From contig NZ_JAVHJU010000004.1 in assembly GCF_031082405.1 (NCBI RefSeq), positions 586,092 to 650,091 of the forward strand: DNA of 64,000 nt, written 5' to 3'. The translations under genes and the position numbers were made by a program. This DNA is from Amycolatopsis sp. A133. Its GTDB lineage: Bacteria > Actinomycetota > Actinomycetes > Mycobacteriales > Pseudonocardiaceae. Shown piece after piece: positions 17,507-26,489 of the stretch (position 1 is the stretch's first letter; each line of letters begins with the position of its first letter). The notes under the pieces are model-generated. The model was not told where the DNA came from and ran no database searches. It worked only from the letters and a program-made list of their open reading frames with translations.

Positions 17507-18702
17507 CGGACCGGCCCGATCGGGGTGTGGGCGACGACGCGGGTCAGGCTCGCGCGGAACCGTCCGCCGGCGGAGTGCCGCTCTTGCTCGCCGAACCAGG
17601 CGGCGCCGTCCTCGGCCGAAACGGCGCCGGCCGTCACCGCGCGCTGGATCATCGGGCCGATGGGGACTACCTCGTTCATCCGTGACAGCGACGTCCAGGT
17701 GGTGACCTCGGGGTCGGCCCGCACCTCGGGAAAACCCGCCTCGGCGAGCAGGTCGGCGAGCTCGCCGCCGATCCCCGGGTGGCGGTGCGCGGCGCGGTTG
17801 GCCTCGACGAGCGCGGTGGACACCGCGGGGGCACCCGAGTCGAACGACAGCGACGTCCAGTCGGGTTCGAGCGCGACGACCCCGCCACCGGGGCGCACCA
17901 CGCGGCGCATCTCCCCGAGCACGGTGGCGGGTGACTCGACATGCTGCAGCACCCGCTCGATCCGGCAACCGTCGAACACCCCGCCCGCGAACGGCAGCTC
18001 GTGGCAGTCGGCACGCACGACCGTGACGGGGTGGCCCAGCCGCGATGCGCGGTCCGCCGTGGCGTTGGCCATCCGAAGGCTCCGGTCCACCCCCACCGCG
18101 ACAACGCCGGCGGCGGCCAGGGCCACAACCTCGTGGCCGCCGCCGCAGCCGACGTCCAGCACTCGGTCGCCCGGCTGCGCGACAAGACGGGCACTGACCC
18201 GGTGCTCCGGGTCCGAGGACAGGTCGAGGTATTCGACGAGACCAGGTGCGAGCCCGCTGCCGTCGACGTCGGTGAACGCCGACAGGGTGACGCGAGCCGA
18301 GGCGCCGCCATCCGCGGGTGCCGTGGCGGCGGGGTCGAGCACGCCCGTGTCGACCAGGGCCTCGAGCAGCACCTCCAGCAGGGGCGCGAGCCGGTAGTCG
18401 TCGGGGTTGGCACGCACCAAGGTCAGCGCCCCCGCGTCGAAGACGTCGTCCAGGAGCGCGTCCCCGCTGCCCACGGAACAAGCCGCCGCCAAGGGCAGGG
18501 CGACACCGACCGTCTGCTCTTCCGCGTACTCCCGGTCGTCGATCGCGACGCGGCCCTCGCGCACGGCGACGTGCACCACCAGCCGCTCGGCGCCGCCGTC
18601 GGTGAACGCGACCCTGGCCACCCGGTCGACGGTGGCGATGGTGGACACCGCGATGTCGTCGAGCCGCTCGGCGATGGCCGTGCGGGTCGGCTCCGGCAAC
18701 AT
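17503..18702 (-). CDS. SAM-dependent class I methyltransferase with N-terminal extra domain
   Basis: The protein has 399 residues. The C-terminal two-thirds is a Rossmann methyltransferase with motif I VLDVGCGGGHEV, an acidic post-I VDRS, and LPFAGGVFDGCRIERVLQH in place of the usual motif IV region. The first ~140 residues form a separate domain with no recognisable motif. The start is the ATG at 18700-18702 because GGAGGAG sits directly before it. A GTG at 18733-18735 would overlap the ADC synthase gene and lacks this site. It probably N- or O-methylates the NRPS product, with the substrate unknown. Confidence 0.8.
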   Translation of the reverse strand: MLPEPTRTAIAERLDDIAVSTIATVDRVARVAFTDGGAERLVVHVAVREGRVAIDDREYAEEQTVGVALPLAAACSVGSGDALLDDVFDAGALTLVRANPDDYRLAPLLEVLLEALVDTGVLDPAATAPADGGASARVTLSAFTDVDGSGLAPGLVEYLDLSSDPEHRVSARLVAQPGDRVLDVGCGGGHEVVALAAAGVVAVGVDRSLRMANATADRASRLGHPVTVVRADCHELPFAGGVFDGCRIERVLQHVESPATVLGEMRRVVRPGGGVVALEPDWTSLSFDSGAPAVSTALVEANRAAHRHPGIGGELADLLAEAGFPEVRADPEVTTWTSLSRMNEVVPIGPMIQRAVTAGAVSAEDGAAWFGEQERHSAGGRFRASLTRVVAHTPIGPVR

Positions 18703-18727
18703 GTCTCCTCCTGGGGCGGACAGCGGC

Positions 18728-20857
18728 TCAGTCACGGCGCGTGCGCTCCGGGAATTCCTGGCCGAGCAGGGACAGCAGCGCCGCGGCCTTCACCGCGGTC
18801 TCCTCGTACTCCTCCTCCGGATCGGACAGTGCCGTGATCGCGCCGCCGACGCCGAACCGGACCCGGCCGGGCGAGGCGACCAGCGTGCGGATCGTGATGC
18901 TCAGATCGAGCGCGCCGGACAGCGAGAAGTAACCGACGCTGCCCGAGTAGACACCGCGCGGCCCGCACTCGAGGCGGTCGATGATCTGCATGGTGCGGAT
19001 CTTCGGCGCCCCGGTCATCGACCCGCCGGGGAAAACTGCCGCGGCGCAGTCGACGGCGTGCACGCCGGGACGCAGCCGGGCCCGGACCGTGCTCACCATC
19101 TGGTGCACCGTGCTGTAGGTCTCGATGTCGAACAGCTTGTCGACGGTCACCGAGCCGATCTCGGCGCAGGAGCCGAGGTCGTTGCGGATGAGGTCGACGA
19201 TCATCAGGTTTTCCGCCAGGTCCTTGACGCTCTCCGACAGGTCGATCCGCAGCTTCTCGTCGTCGGACGGCGTGCCGCCGCGTGGGCGGGTGCCCTTGAT
19301 GGGCTTGGACTCGGCCACGCCGTCGGCGCTGACCCGCAGCAGGCGCTCCGGCGAGCACCCGAGCACCGACAGGTCCCCGAATCGCAGGAAAGTCGCGAAC
19401 GGCACCGGGTTGTCCCGGCGCAGCCGCCGGTACGCGGGCCAGGGATCGAGCACAGCCGGGACCTCCATCATGTTGGTCAGGCACACCTCGTAGGACTCGC
19501 CGGCCCGGATCTCCTCCTGGCAGGCCTTGATGAGGCGCAGGTAGGTCTGCCGGTCGTGGCGCAGCCGGACCGGGCCGAGCTGCCGCACCGCCGGTCCGCT
19601 CGGTGCGGGCACCGGGCGCAGCCCGGCGATCCGGCGCTCGGTGTCGTCGAGCCACGCGACGGCCGGTGCCTCGTCGTCACCGCGGGCCAGTGCCAGCAGG
19701 TACACCTCGCCGCGCTCGTGGTGGAACGCGACCGCGCGGTCGGCGAAGATCATCGCGGCGTCGGGTTGGTCCGCGGTGTGCGCGAGGTCACCGGACGTCT
19801 CGGCCTTGAGCTCGTAGCCGAGGTAGCCGACCCAGCCGAGCGCGAAGTCGAACGGCAGCTCGGGAATCTCCACCCGCCGCGACGTCAGGTCCGCGCGGAT
19901 CCAGTTCAGGAGCCGTCCCTTTCGGACACTCCGGCCGGCGGCCCCGGACACGACGACCTCGCCGCGCCGGACGTCGGCGTAGACGATCCTCGCCAGCGGG
20001 CCACTCGCGTCACCCATGAAGGAGCATCCGGCGCCGTGGTCCTCCGGCGGGTTGCTGTCCAGCCAGAACGCGTGGTTGCTGCCGCTGTAGAGCGTGTGGA
20101 ACACCGACTCGGCGTCCACGTCGGTGCCGAGTCGCCGGACGAGCACCCGGTGGCCGGGACCGCTCGCCCCGACCGGGGCGGGCGGGGACGCGGCCGGCCG
20201 GCTCCGTGTGCCCGGCGGCTTCCGGGTGCCGGGACGGTGGGGCGCCCTGGTCCGGTCGACCATCCCGACGAAGTTGTGCAGCAGGCGCAGCCCGTGCTCC
20301 GTGCGGATCGACTCGGGGTGGAACTGCACGCCCCACAGCGGGCGGGACCGGTGCCGCATCGCCATCGGCAGGCCGTCCTCGGTGCTGGCGATCACCCGCA
20401 GTTCCGCCGGGATCCGTCCGGCCACCAGCGAGTGGTAGCGGACCGCGAGGAACGGCGACGGGATGCCGCGGAACAACTCCTCACCCGTGTGCACCACGGG
20501 TGAGGTCCGGCCGTGGTAGGGCTCCGGCGCGCGCAGCACCGTCCCGCCGAACGCGTGGCAGAGCCCTTGGTGACCGAGGCACACACCGAGCACCGGGATC
20601 CGCGCGGAGCGCATGATGTACCGGCAGACACCGAAGTCCCCGTCACGCTCCGGGCGGCCGGGACCCGGCGAGATCACGACGCAGTCGAACGCGTGCAGGT
20701 CGTCGAGCGTGAACGACGGGTCGTCGTTGCGGATGACGGTGACCTCGGTGTCGATCGCCGTCTCGGTCCGCTGGCCGAGGTAGTGGCAGAGGTTGTAGGT
20801 GAACGAGTCGTAGTTGTCCACGACGAGCGCGCGGACCGCCGGTGCTGCTGCCGTCAC
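18728..20857 (-). CDS. pabAB: aminodeoxychorismate synthase, fused glutaminase (PabA) and PabB domains
   Basis: This 709-residue two-domain enzyme has an N-terminal class I glutamine amidotransferase with VVISPGPGRPE, the nucleophile loop VLGVCLGHQG and the HPES of the catalytic triad. After a Pro-rich linker (about 190-225) comes the chorismate-binding domain with KPIKGTRPRGG, ENLMIVDLIRNDLG and PGGSMTGAPK. The Lys in PIKGT is the PabB nucleophile; anthranilate synthases have Ala there. So it should convert chorismate plus Gln to 4-amino-4-deoxychorismate. The GTG start overlaps the ligase stop (GTGA). Placement in the operon suggests an aminobenzoate or related aromatic building block, for which the class IV PLP enzyme at 34.6-35.4 kb may be the lyase. 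Confidence 0.92.
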   Translation of the reverse strand: MTAAAPAVRALVVDNYDSFTYNLCHYLGQRTETAIDTEVTVIRNDDPSFTLDDLHAFDCVVISPGPGRPERDGDFGVCRYIMRSARIPVLGVCLGHQGLCHAFGGTVLRAPEPYHGRTSPVVHTGEELFRGIPSPFLAVRYHSLVAGRIPAELRVIASTEDGLPMAMRHRSRPLWGVQFHPESIRTEHGLRLLHNFVGMVDRTRAPHRPGTRKPPGTRSRPAASPPAPVGASGPGHRVLVRRLGTDVDAESVFHTLYSGSNHAFWLDSNPPEDHGAGCSFMGDASGPLARIVYADVRRGEVVVSGAAGRSVRKGRLLNWIRADLTSRRVEIPELPFDFALGWVGYLGYELKAETSGDLAHTADQPDAAMIFADRAVAFHHERGEVYLLALARGDDEAPAVAWLDDTERRIAGLRPVPAPSGPAVRQLGPVRLRHDRQTYLRLIKACQEEIRAGESYEVCLTNMMEVPAVLDPWPAYRRLRRDNPVPFATFLRFGDLSVLGCSPERLLRVSADGVAESKPIKGTRPRGGTPSDDEKLRIDLSESVKDLAENLMIVDLIRNDLGSCAEIGSVTVDKLFDIETYSTVHQMVSTVRARLRPGVHAVDCAAAVFPGGSMTGAPKIRTMQIIDRLECGPRGVYSGSVGYFSLSGALDLSITIRTLVASPGRVRFGVGGAITALSDPEEEYEETAVKAAALLSLLGQEFPERTRRD

Positions 20858-22509
20858 GTCCGCGACCCCTCCGCCCGCTCCGCGGCGTACCGGCTCCGCA
20901 GCCGCCGCTTGAGGACCTTCCCGGTCACGCCGACCGGGATCACCGCCCCGGCGCCGACGACCTCGACGCCGACGAGCGGTGGCTTGCCCAGTCCGCTCAG
21001 CACGTCGTTCGCCGCCGCCAGCAGGCTGTCGGCGGTATGTCCCGCGGTGTGCCCGGCACGCAGCTGCATCAGCGCGACCGCCTCGACCCGGCCGTCCCGC
21101 TCGGCCGCCACGACTGTGCAGTCGGCGACCTGCGGCAGGTGGGCCACCAGGATTTCCTCGGTGAGCACGGAGTACACCGGACCGGCATCGGTGCGGATGG
21201 CGTCGGCGGCCCGGTCCACGTGGTAGAAGCGGCGCGCCTCGTCGCGGTAGGCCAGGTCGCCGGACAGCCAGTAGCCGTTCAGCATGCTCCGGTAGGTCAG
21301 GTCCGAGTCGTTCCAGTAGCCGGGCGTGATCGTCGGCCCCCGCACCGCGAGCAGGCCGACCTCGCCGTGCGCCGCCGGGGTGCCGTCCAGTCGCAGCACC
21401 TCGACCTCCGCGAACGGCTGGGCGGTCCCGACGCACCGGTACGGCGGGGTGGCGCCGCGGACCGAGATCGCGCCGAGCACGCCACCCCAGCCCAGTTCGG
21501 AGGAACCGAAGCCGTCCACGAACATCGACCCGCGCACGGGGCGATCCCCATTCCAGTGCCTGCCCCGCTCGACGAGCGCCGCGACGTGTGCGTGGTGGGA
21601 CGCGTCGCCGACACTCACCCACCGTTCGACGCTGTCCAGGCGCGCTGCCTCCAGCCCGCGCAGGGACAGGTCGGCGAACGTCGCGGCGAACCCCGCCACC
21701 ACCGTCGCGCGGTACCGGTCCACCGCGGCGGCGACCGCCGGACCGTCCCGGTCGGACATGAGCACGAGCGGTACGCCGGACAGCATCGCCAGCACCGCGT
21801 AGCCGATCGCCGCCGCGTGCGACTGCGGCAGCGCGGACAGGATCACCGACTCGGCGTGGTCCGCGAGCCGGATCAGGTGCTCCCGGACGCCCGGCATCAG
21901 CTGACCGTGGGTCCAGATCACCGGCTTGGGCTCACCGGTCGTGCCCGAGGTGTGGCAGATCAGCACCGGGTCGCCCGGCACGTGCGCGAACGGGGGTGGC
22001 GCCGACGCGGTTCCCGGCGGAGCGGTGCCGGTGACCGACGAGATCCAGAACCGGTCGGTCTCCCGCTCGCCGGCTCCGGTGAGCCCGGCCAGGCGGGCGT
22101 CGTCGGTCTGCACCCCGCACACCTGGGTCCGGCGCAGGTGCGCCACGACGGTCACCGGGTCCAGCTCGCCGTTCACCGGTACCGCGATCGCGCCGAGGCG
22201 GCTGAGCGCCAGGTAGTGGATCAAGTTGTCCGCGCCGTCCCGGAGGTACACACCGACCCGGTCGCGTGGCCCGACGCCGCGCTCGACGTACCACGCGCAC
22301 CAGGCGTGGACCAGGTCCGCGAGCTCGGCGAGGCTCAGCTCCGTGCGGTCACGGCCGCGGCCGTCCCGCACCGGCCGCTGAGCGTGCAGGTAGGGCGCGT
22401 GCACGTCCGGGCTCACCCGCAGCGCCGTGGCGAGCGCGTTGCCGCCGCCCACGGCCGGGTCGGCGACGATCTCCCGGCGCACGGCCGGGTCGACGCGAGT
22501 AGCCGACAT
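20854..22509 (-). CDS. AMP-forming acyl-CoA/ACP ligase (ANL superfamily)
   Basis: This 551-residue ligase has the P-loop ICHTSGTTGEPKPV, a FVDGFGSSELGWGG segment in place of the usual YGxTE, YWLSGDLAYRD with the hinge Asp, and GVTGKVLKRRLR near the C-terminus supplying the adenylation Lys. This is the layout of benzoate/fatty-acid:CoA or stand-alone ACP ligases. The ATG at 22507-22509 has AGGAGG upstream, 13 bp after the methyltransferase gene. Being directly upstream of the ADC synthase it may activate an aminobenzoate-type acid. That substrate is a guess from context. Confidence 0.85.
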   Translation of the reverse strand: MSATRVDPAVRREIVADPAVGGGNALATALRVSPDVHAPYLHAQRPVRDGRGRDRTELSLAELADLVHAWCAWYVERGVGPRDRVGVYLRDGADNLIHYLALSRLGAIAVPVNGELDPVTVVAHLRRTQVCGVQTDDARLAGLTGAGERETDRFWISSVTGTAPPGTASAPPPFAHVPGDPVLICHTSGTTGEPKPVIWTHGQLMPGVREHLIRLADHAESVILSALPQSHAAAIGYAVLAMLSGVPLVLMSDRDGPAVAAAVDRYRATVVAGFAATFADLSLRGLEAARLDSVERWVSVGDASHHAHVAALVERGRHWNGDRPVRGSMFVDGFGSSELGWGGVLGAISVRGATPPYRCVGTAQPFAEVEVLRLDGTPAAHGEVGLLAVRGPTITPGYWNDSDLTYRSMLNGYWLSGDLAYRDEARRFYHVDRAADAIRTDAGPVYSVLTEEILVAHLPQVADCTVVAAERDGRVEAVALMQLRAGHTAGHTADSLLAAANDVLSGLGKPPLVGVEVVGAGAVIPVGVTGKVLKRRLRSRYAAERAEGSRT

Positions 22510-22522
22510 CGTTCTGGTCCTC

Positions 22523-23236
22523 CTACTGTCCGGCCTGGTCCGCGGGCACGAGTTCGAGCAGCTGGAACTCGACCCCGGCGACGAGGCGCCCGGAGGTGCG
22601 CAGCTGCCGCTTCCGGTAGCCCACCCGCCCGGCCAGCCGGTCGAGCGCGGTGTGGTCGCCGAGATCGCTGAAGCCCAGCAGCAGCCGGCCGGAGGGGGTC
22701 AGCCACTGGCGGGCACCGGACAAGAAGCCGGCGTGGGCCCGGTATCCCGGGTCGAAGACGGCGCGCCGCAACCGCTCGTCGACGTCCGGCAGCATCGCCT
22801 CGGGCGGATCGATGAACGGGGAGTTCCAGAAGATCACGTCGAACCGCTCCTCCCGCCGGATTCCGTCGAACATGTCGCCGTGGACCACGGTGACCAGGTC
22901 GGCCACTCCGTGCCTGTGCACGTTCATCGTGGTGTTCTCGACCGCCGCGGCGCTGATGTCGGTGGCGGTCACCCGGGTGCCGGCGAGGGCGGCCCGCACC
23001 GAGGTCACACCGGCACCGCAGCCGACCTCCAGGAACGTCCCGTCCGCCGGGAACGGCAGGGAGTCGGTGAAGAACCGGGTGGACACGCAGTGCACCGGCG
23101 AGAACACCCCCGGCAGCAGGTCCCATTCGCGGCCGTAGAGGTGGAACGTGGTCGGGCGGCGCACCCCGGCGGCGGTGGTGCGCGCCAGCCAGGCGCCGCG
23201 CGCGGCGGCGTCCGCGGGTGTCGTCTTCCCGGCCAT
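22523..23236 (-). CDS. HemK/PrmC-like SAM methyltransferase
   Basis: The protein has 237 residues with motif I FLEVGCGAGVTSV, TATDISAAAVENT and motif IV FDVIFWNSPF. The N-[SP]-P-[FY] motif is shared by amino- and amide-N methyltransferases such as PrmC and RlmG types, so N-methylation of an amino or amide group is the likeliest reaction. A PGVFSPVHCVST segment precedes motif I. The start codon overlaps the previous stop by one base (TGATG). It is shorter than PrmC and lacks its N-terminal helical domain, which fits a small-molecule biosynthetic enzyme. The substrate is unknown. Confidence 0.75.
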   Translation of the reverse strand: MAGKTTPADAAARGAWLARTTAAGVRRPTTFHLYGREWDLLPGVFSPVHCVSTRFFTDSLPFPADGTFLEVGCGAGVTSVRAALAGTRVTATDISAAAVENTTMNVHRHGVADLVTVVHGDMFDGIRREERFDVIFWNSPFIDPPEAMLPDVDERLRRAVFDPGYRAHAGFLSGARQWLTPSGRLLLGFSDLGDHTALDRLAGRVGYRKRQLRTSGRLVAGVEFQLLELVPADQAGQ

Positions 23237-23736
23237 CACGCCTCCGCCGTGACGAGGTCGGCGCAGGCGTAGCTGTCGGCGGGGTCCTCGGCCAGCTCCA
23301 CCGCCAGTGCGAGTACCCGGTCCGCGCTCCGGTCGGCCAGCACCACCGCGGCCAGCTCCAGTGCCTCCGCTCGGGGGTTGCCGGTCACGGCGAGGCAGCT
23401 CACCGGGCCGGTCAACCGGTAGTCGCGGGCGATGATGCCGAGCACCGCGGTCGGCAGCACCTGGTAGAACAGCACGGGGCTGACGCGTCCGGCGTCGACC
23501 TGGCGGACGGCCAGCTCGAGGGTGACCGTGTCGAAGCCGCGTGAGCCGAGCACGATCCCGGTCCGGTCGCCGGCCCCGCTCAGCAGGTGCCGGGAGTCCG
23601 CGGCGCCGACACACGACCGGGCCGCGGCGTACACCAGCGGCGCGAAGTCCGACACCATGAACCCGGGCAGCCGCGGTGGCCGGTCGCCGCCACTGACCAC
23701 GGCGCTCGCGGTGACCGTCGACCCAGTCACCGTCAT
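23236..23736 (-). CDS. half-length ketosynthase-like protein without catalytic Cys
   Basis: The protein has 166 residues and resembles only the N-terminal half of a beta-ketoacyl synthase. It has a DFAPLVYAAARSCVG helix, DRTGIVLGSRG, SPVLFYQVLPTAVLGIIARDYRL and a VLALAVE strand. At the place of the nucleophile (usually ACSxG) it reads VTGNP, so it cannot be a normal ketosynthase. The nearest idea is a shortened chain-length-factor-like partner of the full ketosynthase upstream, to which it is coupled by TGATG at its start and its end. A GTG one codon earlier (23737-23739) is an equal alternative start. The role is inferred. Confidence 0.6.
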   Translation of the reverse strand: MTVTGSTVTASAVVSGGDRPPRLPGFMVSDFAPLVYAAARSCVGAADSRHLLSGAGDRTGIVLGSRGFDTVTLELAVRQVDAGRVSPVLFYQVLPTAVLGIIARDYRLTGPVSCLAVTGNPRAEALELAAVVLADRSADRVLALAVELAEDPADSYACADLVTAEA

Positions 23737-24842
23737 CACGCCGCACCCAGCAAGAGGGCGGTGTTCAGGCCGCCCACCGACGAGTTGAGGCTCAGTGCGT
23801 ACTGCACCGCCACCCGTCGTGGCTCGCGGACGTGCCGCAGCGGGTGCTCGCGGTCGGGCCGGTTCAGGCCCGCCGTGGGCGGGAGCGTCGCGTCCCGCAC
23901 CGCCAGCGCCGTGATCACGGCTTCGAGCGCCCCGCTGCCCTCCAGCGCGTGTCCGGTGGTGCTCTTGGTCGAGCTGACGAACACGTCGCCGACGGCAGGG
24001 CCGAACGCGGTGTGCAGTGCGGCCGCCTCGGCCGAGTCGTTGAGCAGGGTGCCCGTGCCGTGGGCGTTGACGTAGGTGACCTGAGCCGGGGCGACACCCG
24101 CGCGCCCCAGCGCCTGCCCGATCGCCGCGGCGGTGCCCGCGCCGTCGGGCTTCGGCTGCGCGACGTGGTGCGCGTCGTCGGTCATGGCCCAGCCCGCGAT
24201 GCGGGCGAGCGGCGGCGCACCCCGGGCGGCCGCGCTCGCGGCCGACTCCACCACCAGCACCGCGGCGCCGTCGCCGAGCAGCACACCCGTGCGGTCCTGG
24301 TCGAACGGGCGCAGCCGCCCGTCCGTCGCGAGCGCGAAGTTCGCGGCGAAGAGGCTGAACGCCTGGCGGTCCACCAGGAACGCGCCACCGGCCAGCGCGG
24401 TGGTGGCCACGCCGGCGCGGACCAGCTGGGCGGCGTGGATGATCGCGTTGGCGCCCGCACAGCAGGCGTTGACGAACGTGCGCCGGGGGGTGCCGAGGCC
24501 GAGCCGCCGGGCGACCTGCTCGGTCAGCTCGGCGGGCGGCTCGGGCTCCAGGGAGGACGCGCGCACCTTCGTCCCGGCGATCAGCGGCAGTGTCGCCCGG
24601 TCGGGCCGGCGGGCCATCTCGACGGCCGCCTCCGCGCAGGTGACCAGTGCGTCGAACGTGGTCGGCGCCGGGTCACCCGGCTCATAGGTCGCCGCCTGGT
24701 CGCACGCCTGGCCCGACACGTCGAACCGGGTGACGGTGCGGAACCCGGGGGTTCCGGAGAAGACGCCGTCGACCAGCGCGGGCCCGCCGAACCCGAAGGC
24801 GCTGAGCACGCCGAAGCCGCTGATGACCACGTCCACCGTCAT
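23736..24842 (-). CDS. beta-ketoacyl-ACP synthase
   Basis: This 368-residue complete ketosynthase has nucleophile Cys127 in VNACCAGANAI, first His in VNAHGTGT, second His in TTGHALEGSG and a C-terminal SLNSSVGGLNTALLL. The ATG overlaps the upstream ACP stop (ATGA). It should condense an acyl or aryl starter with a malonyl-type extender on one of the two adjacent ACPs. No ketoreductase or dehydratase is encoded beside it, so the keto group may persist or be aminated by the operon's aminotransferase. It is somewhat shorter than FabF-type enzymes (about 410). Confidence 0.88.
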   Translation of the reverse strand: MTVDVVISGFGVLSAFGFGGPALVDGVFSGTPGFRTVTRFDVSGQACDQAATYEPGDPAPTTFDALVTCAEAAVEMARRPDRATLPLIAGTKVRASSLEPEPPAELTEQVARRLGLGTPRRTFVNACCAGANAIIHAAQLVRAGVATTALAGGAFLVDRQAFSLFAANFALATDGRLRPFDQDRTGVLLGDGAAVLVVESAASAAARGAPPLARIAGWAMTDDAHHVAQPKPDGAGTAAAIGQALGRAGVAPAQVTYVNAHGTGTLLNDSAEAAALHTAFGPAVGDVFVSSTKSTTGHALEGSGALEAVITALAVRDATLPPTAGLNRPDREHPLRHVREPRRVAVQYALSLNSSVGGLNTALLLGAA

Positions 24843-25159
24843 GCGCCGTTCACACCCTCTTGCCCGGTTCCCCCGACCGCTCCATTGAGGACGGTGTGCA
24901 GTTTGTCCACCGAGTCGACTTCCGACGTGATTTCGTGGCTGAGCCGCACGACCAGACCGTGCCGCTCCTCCAGCAGGTGTTGAATCCAGGTGGCGGCGTA
25001 GGAGTCGATGACGATCGGGGTGTCGTCGTCGAATTCTTCCGGGAGGCCCATTCCCACGCATTCGGCGAGGATGCCGCGGACGTCGGCTTTGCTGATGGAT
25101 TCCGGCGCGGTCCGGTCAGGCCTGTTCGCCGAACGCGGAGAGGAGTTGTTCTCGGCCAC
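24839..25159 (-). CDS. acyl carrier protein (DSY-type attachment site)
   Basis: This 106-residue protein has helix-rich carrier-protein character and the likely phosphopantetheine Ser53 in VIDSYAATWI. Tyr replaces the usual Leu after Ser. About 20 N-terminal residues are polar extension. The start is GTG (25157-25159), preceded by GGAAAGG. No other start codon exists in the frame, so the gene truly overlaps the upstream ligase by 44 bp. It is followed immediately by the ketosynthase, which suggests it carries the KS substrate or product. Confidence 0.75.
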   Translation of the reverse strand: MAENNSSPRSANRPDRTAPESISKADVRGILAECVGMGLPEEFDDDTPIVIDSYAATWIQHLLEERHGLVVRLSHEITSEVDSVDKLHTVLNGAVGGTGQEGVNGA

Positions 25160-26489
25160 GGACTACCTTTCCGTTGGGAGTTTCCGGCAGCTTTTCCCGC
25201 AGGAAATAACGCTTGGGTGTCTTCAACGGGCTGAGCCGTTCCCGGCACCACCGCATGAGCTCGGCGTCGGTCAGTCCCCGGACGGCCGCGACGTGTGCCT
25301 CGATCACTTCGCCGAACGTCACGACCGCGCCCGCGACGCCGGGGTGTTCCCGCAGCGCCTGCTCGATCTCCATGAGATCGATCTTGACGCCGCCGACGGC
25401 GACGACCGAGTCGGCTCGCCCCAGGACGCGCACCGCACCGGTCTCCGGGTCGAGCTCGGCCCGGTCGAAGGTGCGCAGCCAGCCGTCGGCGAACCGGGCG
25501 ACGCCGTCGGCCACGAGGTACGGCGAGGACCCCAGCCGGATGTACAGCTCGCCGTCGGTCACCCGCACGTCGACGCCGGGTGCCGGCCTGCCGACGGACG
25601 GGGGCTCATACCGGCCCGCGAGGTCCGCGGTGACCACGCCGGCCTCGGTCAGCCCGTAGACCTGGCCGAGGCGGCAGCCCGTCGCGTCGCGGAAGCGGTC
25701 GGCCACACGCTGGTCGGTCGTCATCCCCGCGCTGGTGGCGATCCGCAGCCCCGCCAGCGGCGGCGGCTCGGCCAGGGCACCCATCAGCTCGAAGTGCGTC
25801 GGCACGCCGAAGATCGCGGTGGCGCCGAGCCGTTGTGCCGTGCGGGCGATCGCACCACCGTGCTGCGCGACCGGGAACACCAGCGGCACCTGGTGCGCGA
25901 GGCCGTACAGCACGCCACCGACCAGGCCCCAGGTGTGGACCGGGGAACACAGGAGCAGCAACCGGTCCGCCGGGGTCGGCATGTCCTCGATGGCGGCGTA
26001 CCGGTCGAGTTCGGCGTCCAGCGAGGCCGCCGAGCGGGCGACGACCTTGGCCTGTCCGGTGGAACCCGAGGTGAACTGCACCAGGCAGACCGGGGCAGGC
26101 ACCTCGGCCGGGTCATCGAGGCGCTCGACCACCACGTCGCACCGGGCGGTGAAGGAGGCGGGCCGTGTCCCGGCCCGCACGACGAACGCGGGACGCCACA
26201 GCCCGGTCAACCGGGCCGTCTCCGCCTCCGTCAGCCGGTGGTCCAGCAGCATCACCCGCGCACCCAGCCGCCAGATCGCGGGCAGCAGCGCGGCGAGCGT
26301 GGCGCACGGCTCGAGCTGCAACGCGACGCAGTCGCCCGCGCCGGCCCCGTGCCCGGCCAGCAGCCGGGTGAGACGCCCGACCTCGTCGTGCAGCGCGCGG
26401 CGGTCGACGCCACCCGTCTCGTCCAGCCACACGGAACCGTCCGAGACCGGGCCGCACAGCCGATCGGCGAGGTCGGCGGAGGAGATCAT
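25116..26489 (-). CDS. AMP-forming ligase (ANL), ACP loading
   Basis: This 457-residue ligase has VQFTSGSTGQAKVV (P-loop), VYGLTEAGVVT, a short FADGWLRTFD hinge region and PNGKVVRGREQLL at the C-terminus with the catalytic Lys. It is shorter than typical acyl-CoA ligases, as is common for stand-alone enzymes that load a partner carrier. Its start overlaps the stop of the first ACP (ATGA) and its end overlaps the second ACP gene by 44 bp, so ligase and carriers form a translational unit. A carboxylic acid building block is activated. Which one cannot be read reliably. Confidence 0.85.
   Translation of the reverse strand: MISSADLADRLCGPVSDGSVWLDETGGVDRRALHDEVGRLTRLLAGHGAGAGDCVALQLEPCATLAALLPAIWRLGARVMLLDHRLTEAETARLTGLWRPAFVVRAGTRPASFTARCDVVVERLDDPAEVPAPVCLVQFTSGSTGQAKVVARSAASLDAELDRYAAIEDMPTPADRLLLLCSPVHTWGLVGGVLYGLAHQVPLVFPVAQHGGAIARTAQRLGATAIFGVPTHFELMGALAEPPPLAGLRIATSAGMTTDQRVADRFRDATGCRLGQVYGLTEAGVVTADLAGRYEPPSVGRPAPGVDVRVTDGELYIRLGSSPYLVADGVARFADGWLRTFDRAELDPETGAVRVLGRADSVVAVGGVKIDLMEIEQALREHPGVAGAVVTFGEVIEAHVAAVRGLTDAELMRWCRERLSPLKTPKRYFLREKLPETPNGKVVRGREQLLSAFGEQA

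Noticed and set aside
18728..20857. Reading the chorismate enzyme as anthranilate synthase
   Set aside because: The PIKGT lysine is the ADC-synthase nucleophile; TrpE-type enzymes have Ala at that place.
24839..25159. Reading the DSY carrier protein as a pseudogene
   Set aside because: The attachment Ser, helix pattern, ribosome site and coupled overlaps are all intact. The Leu-to-Tyr change alone is tolerated in carrier proteins.
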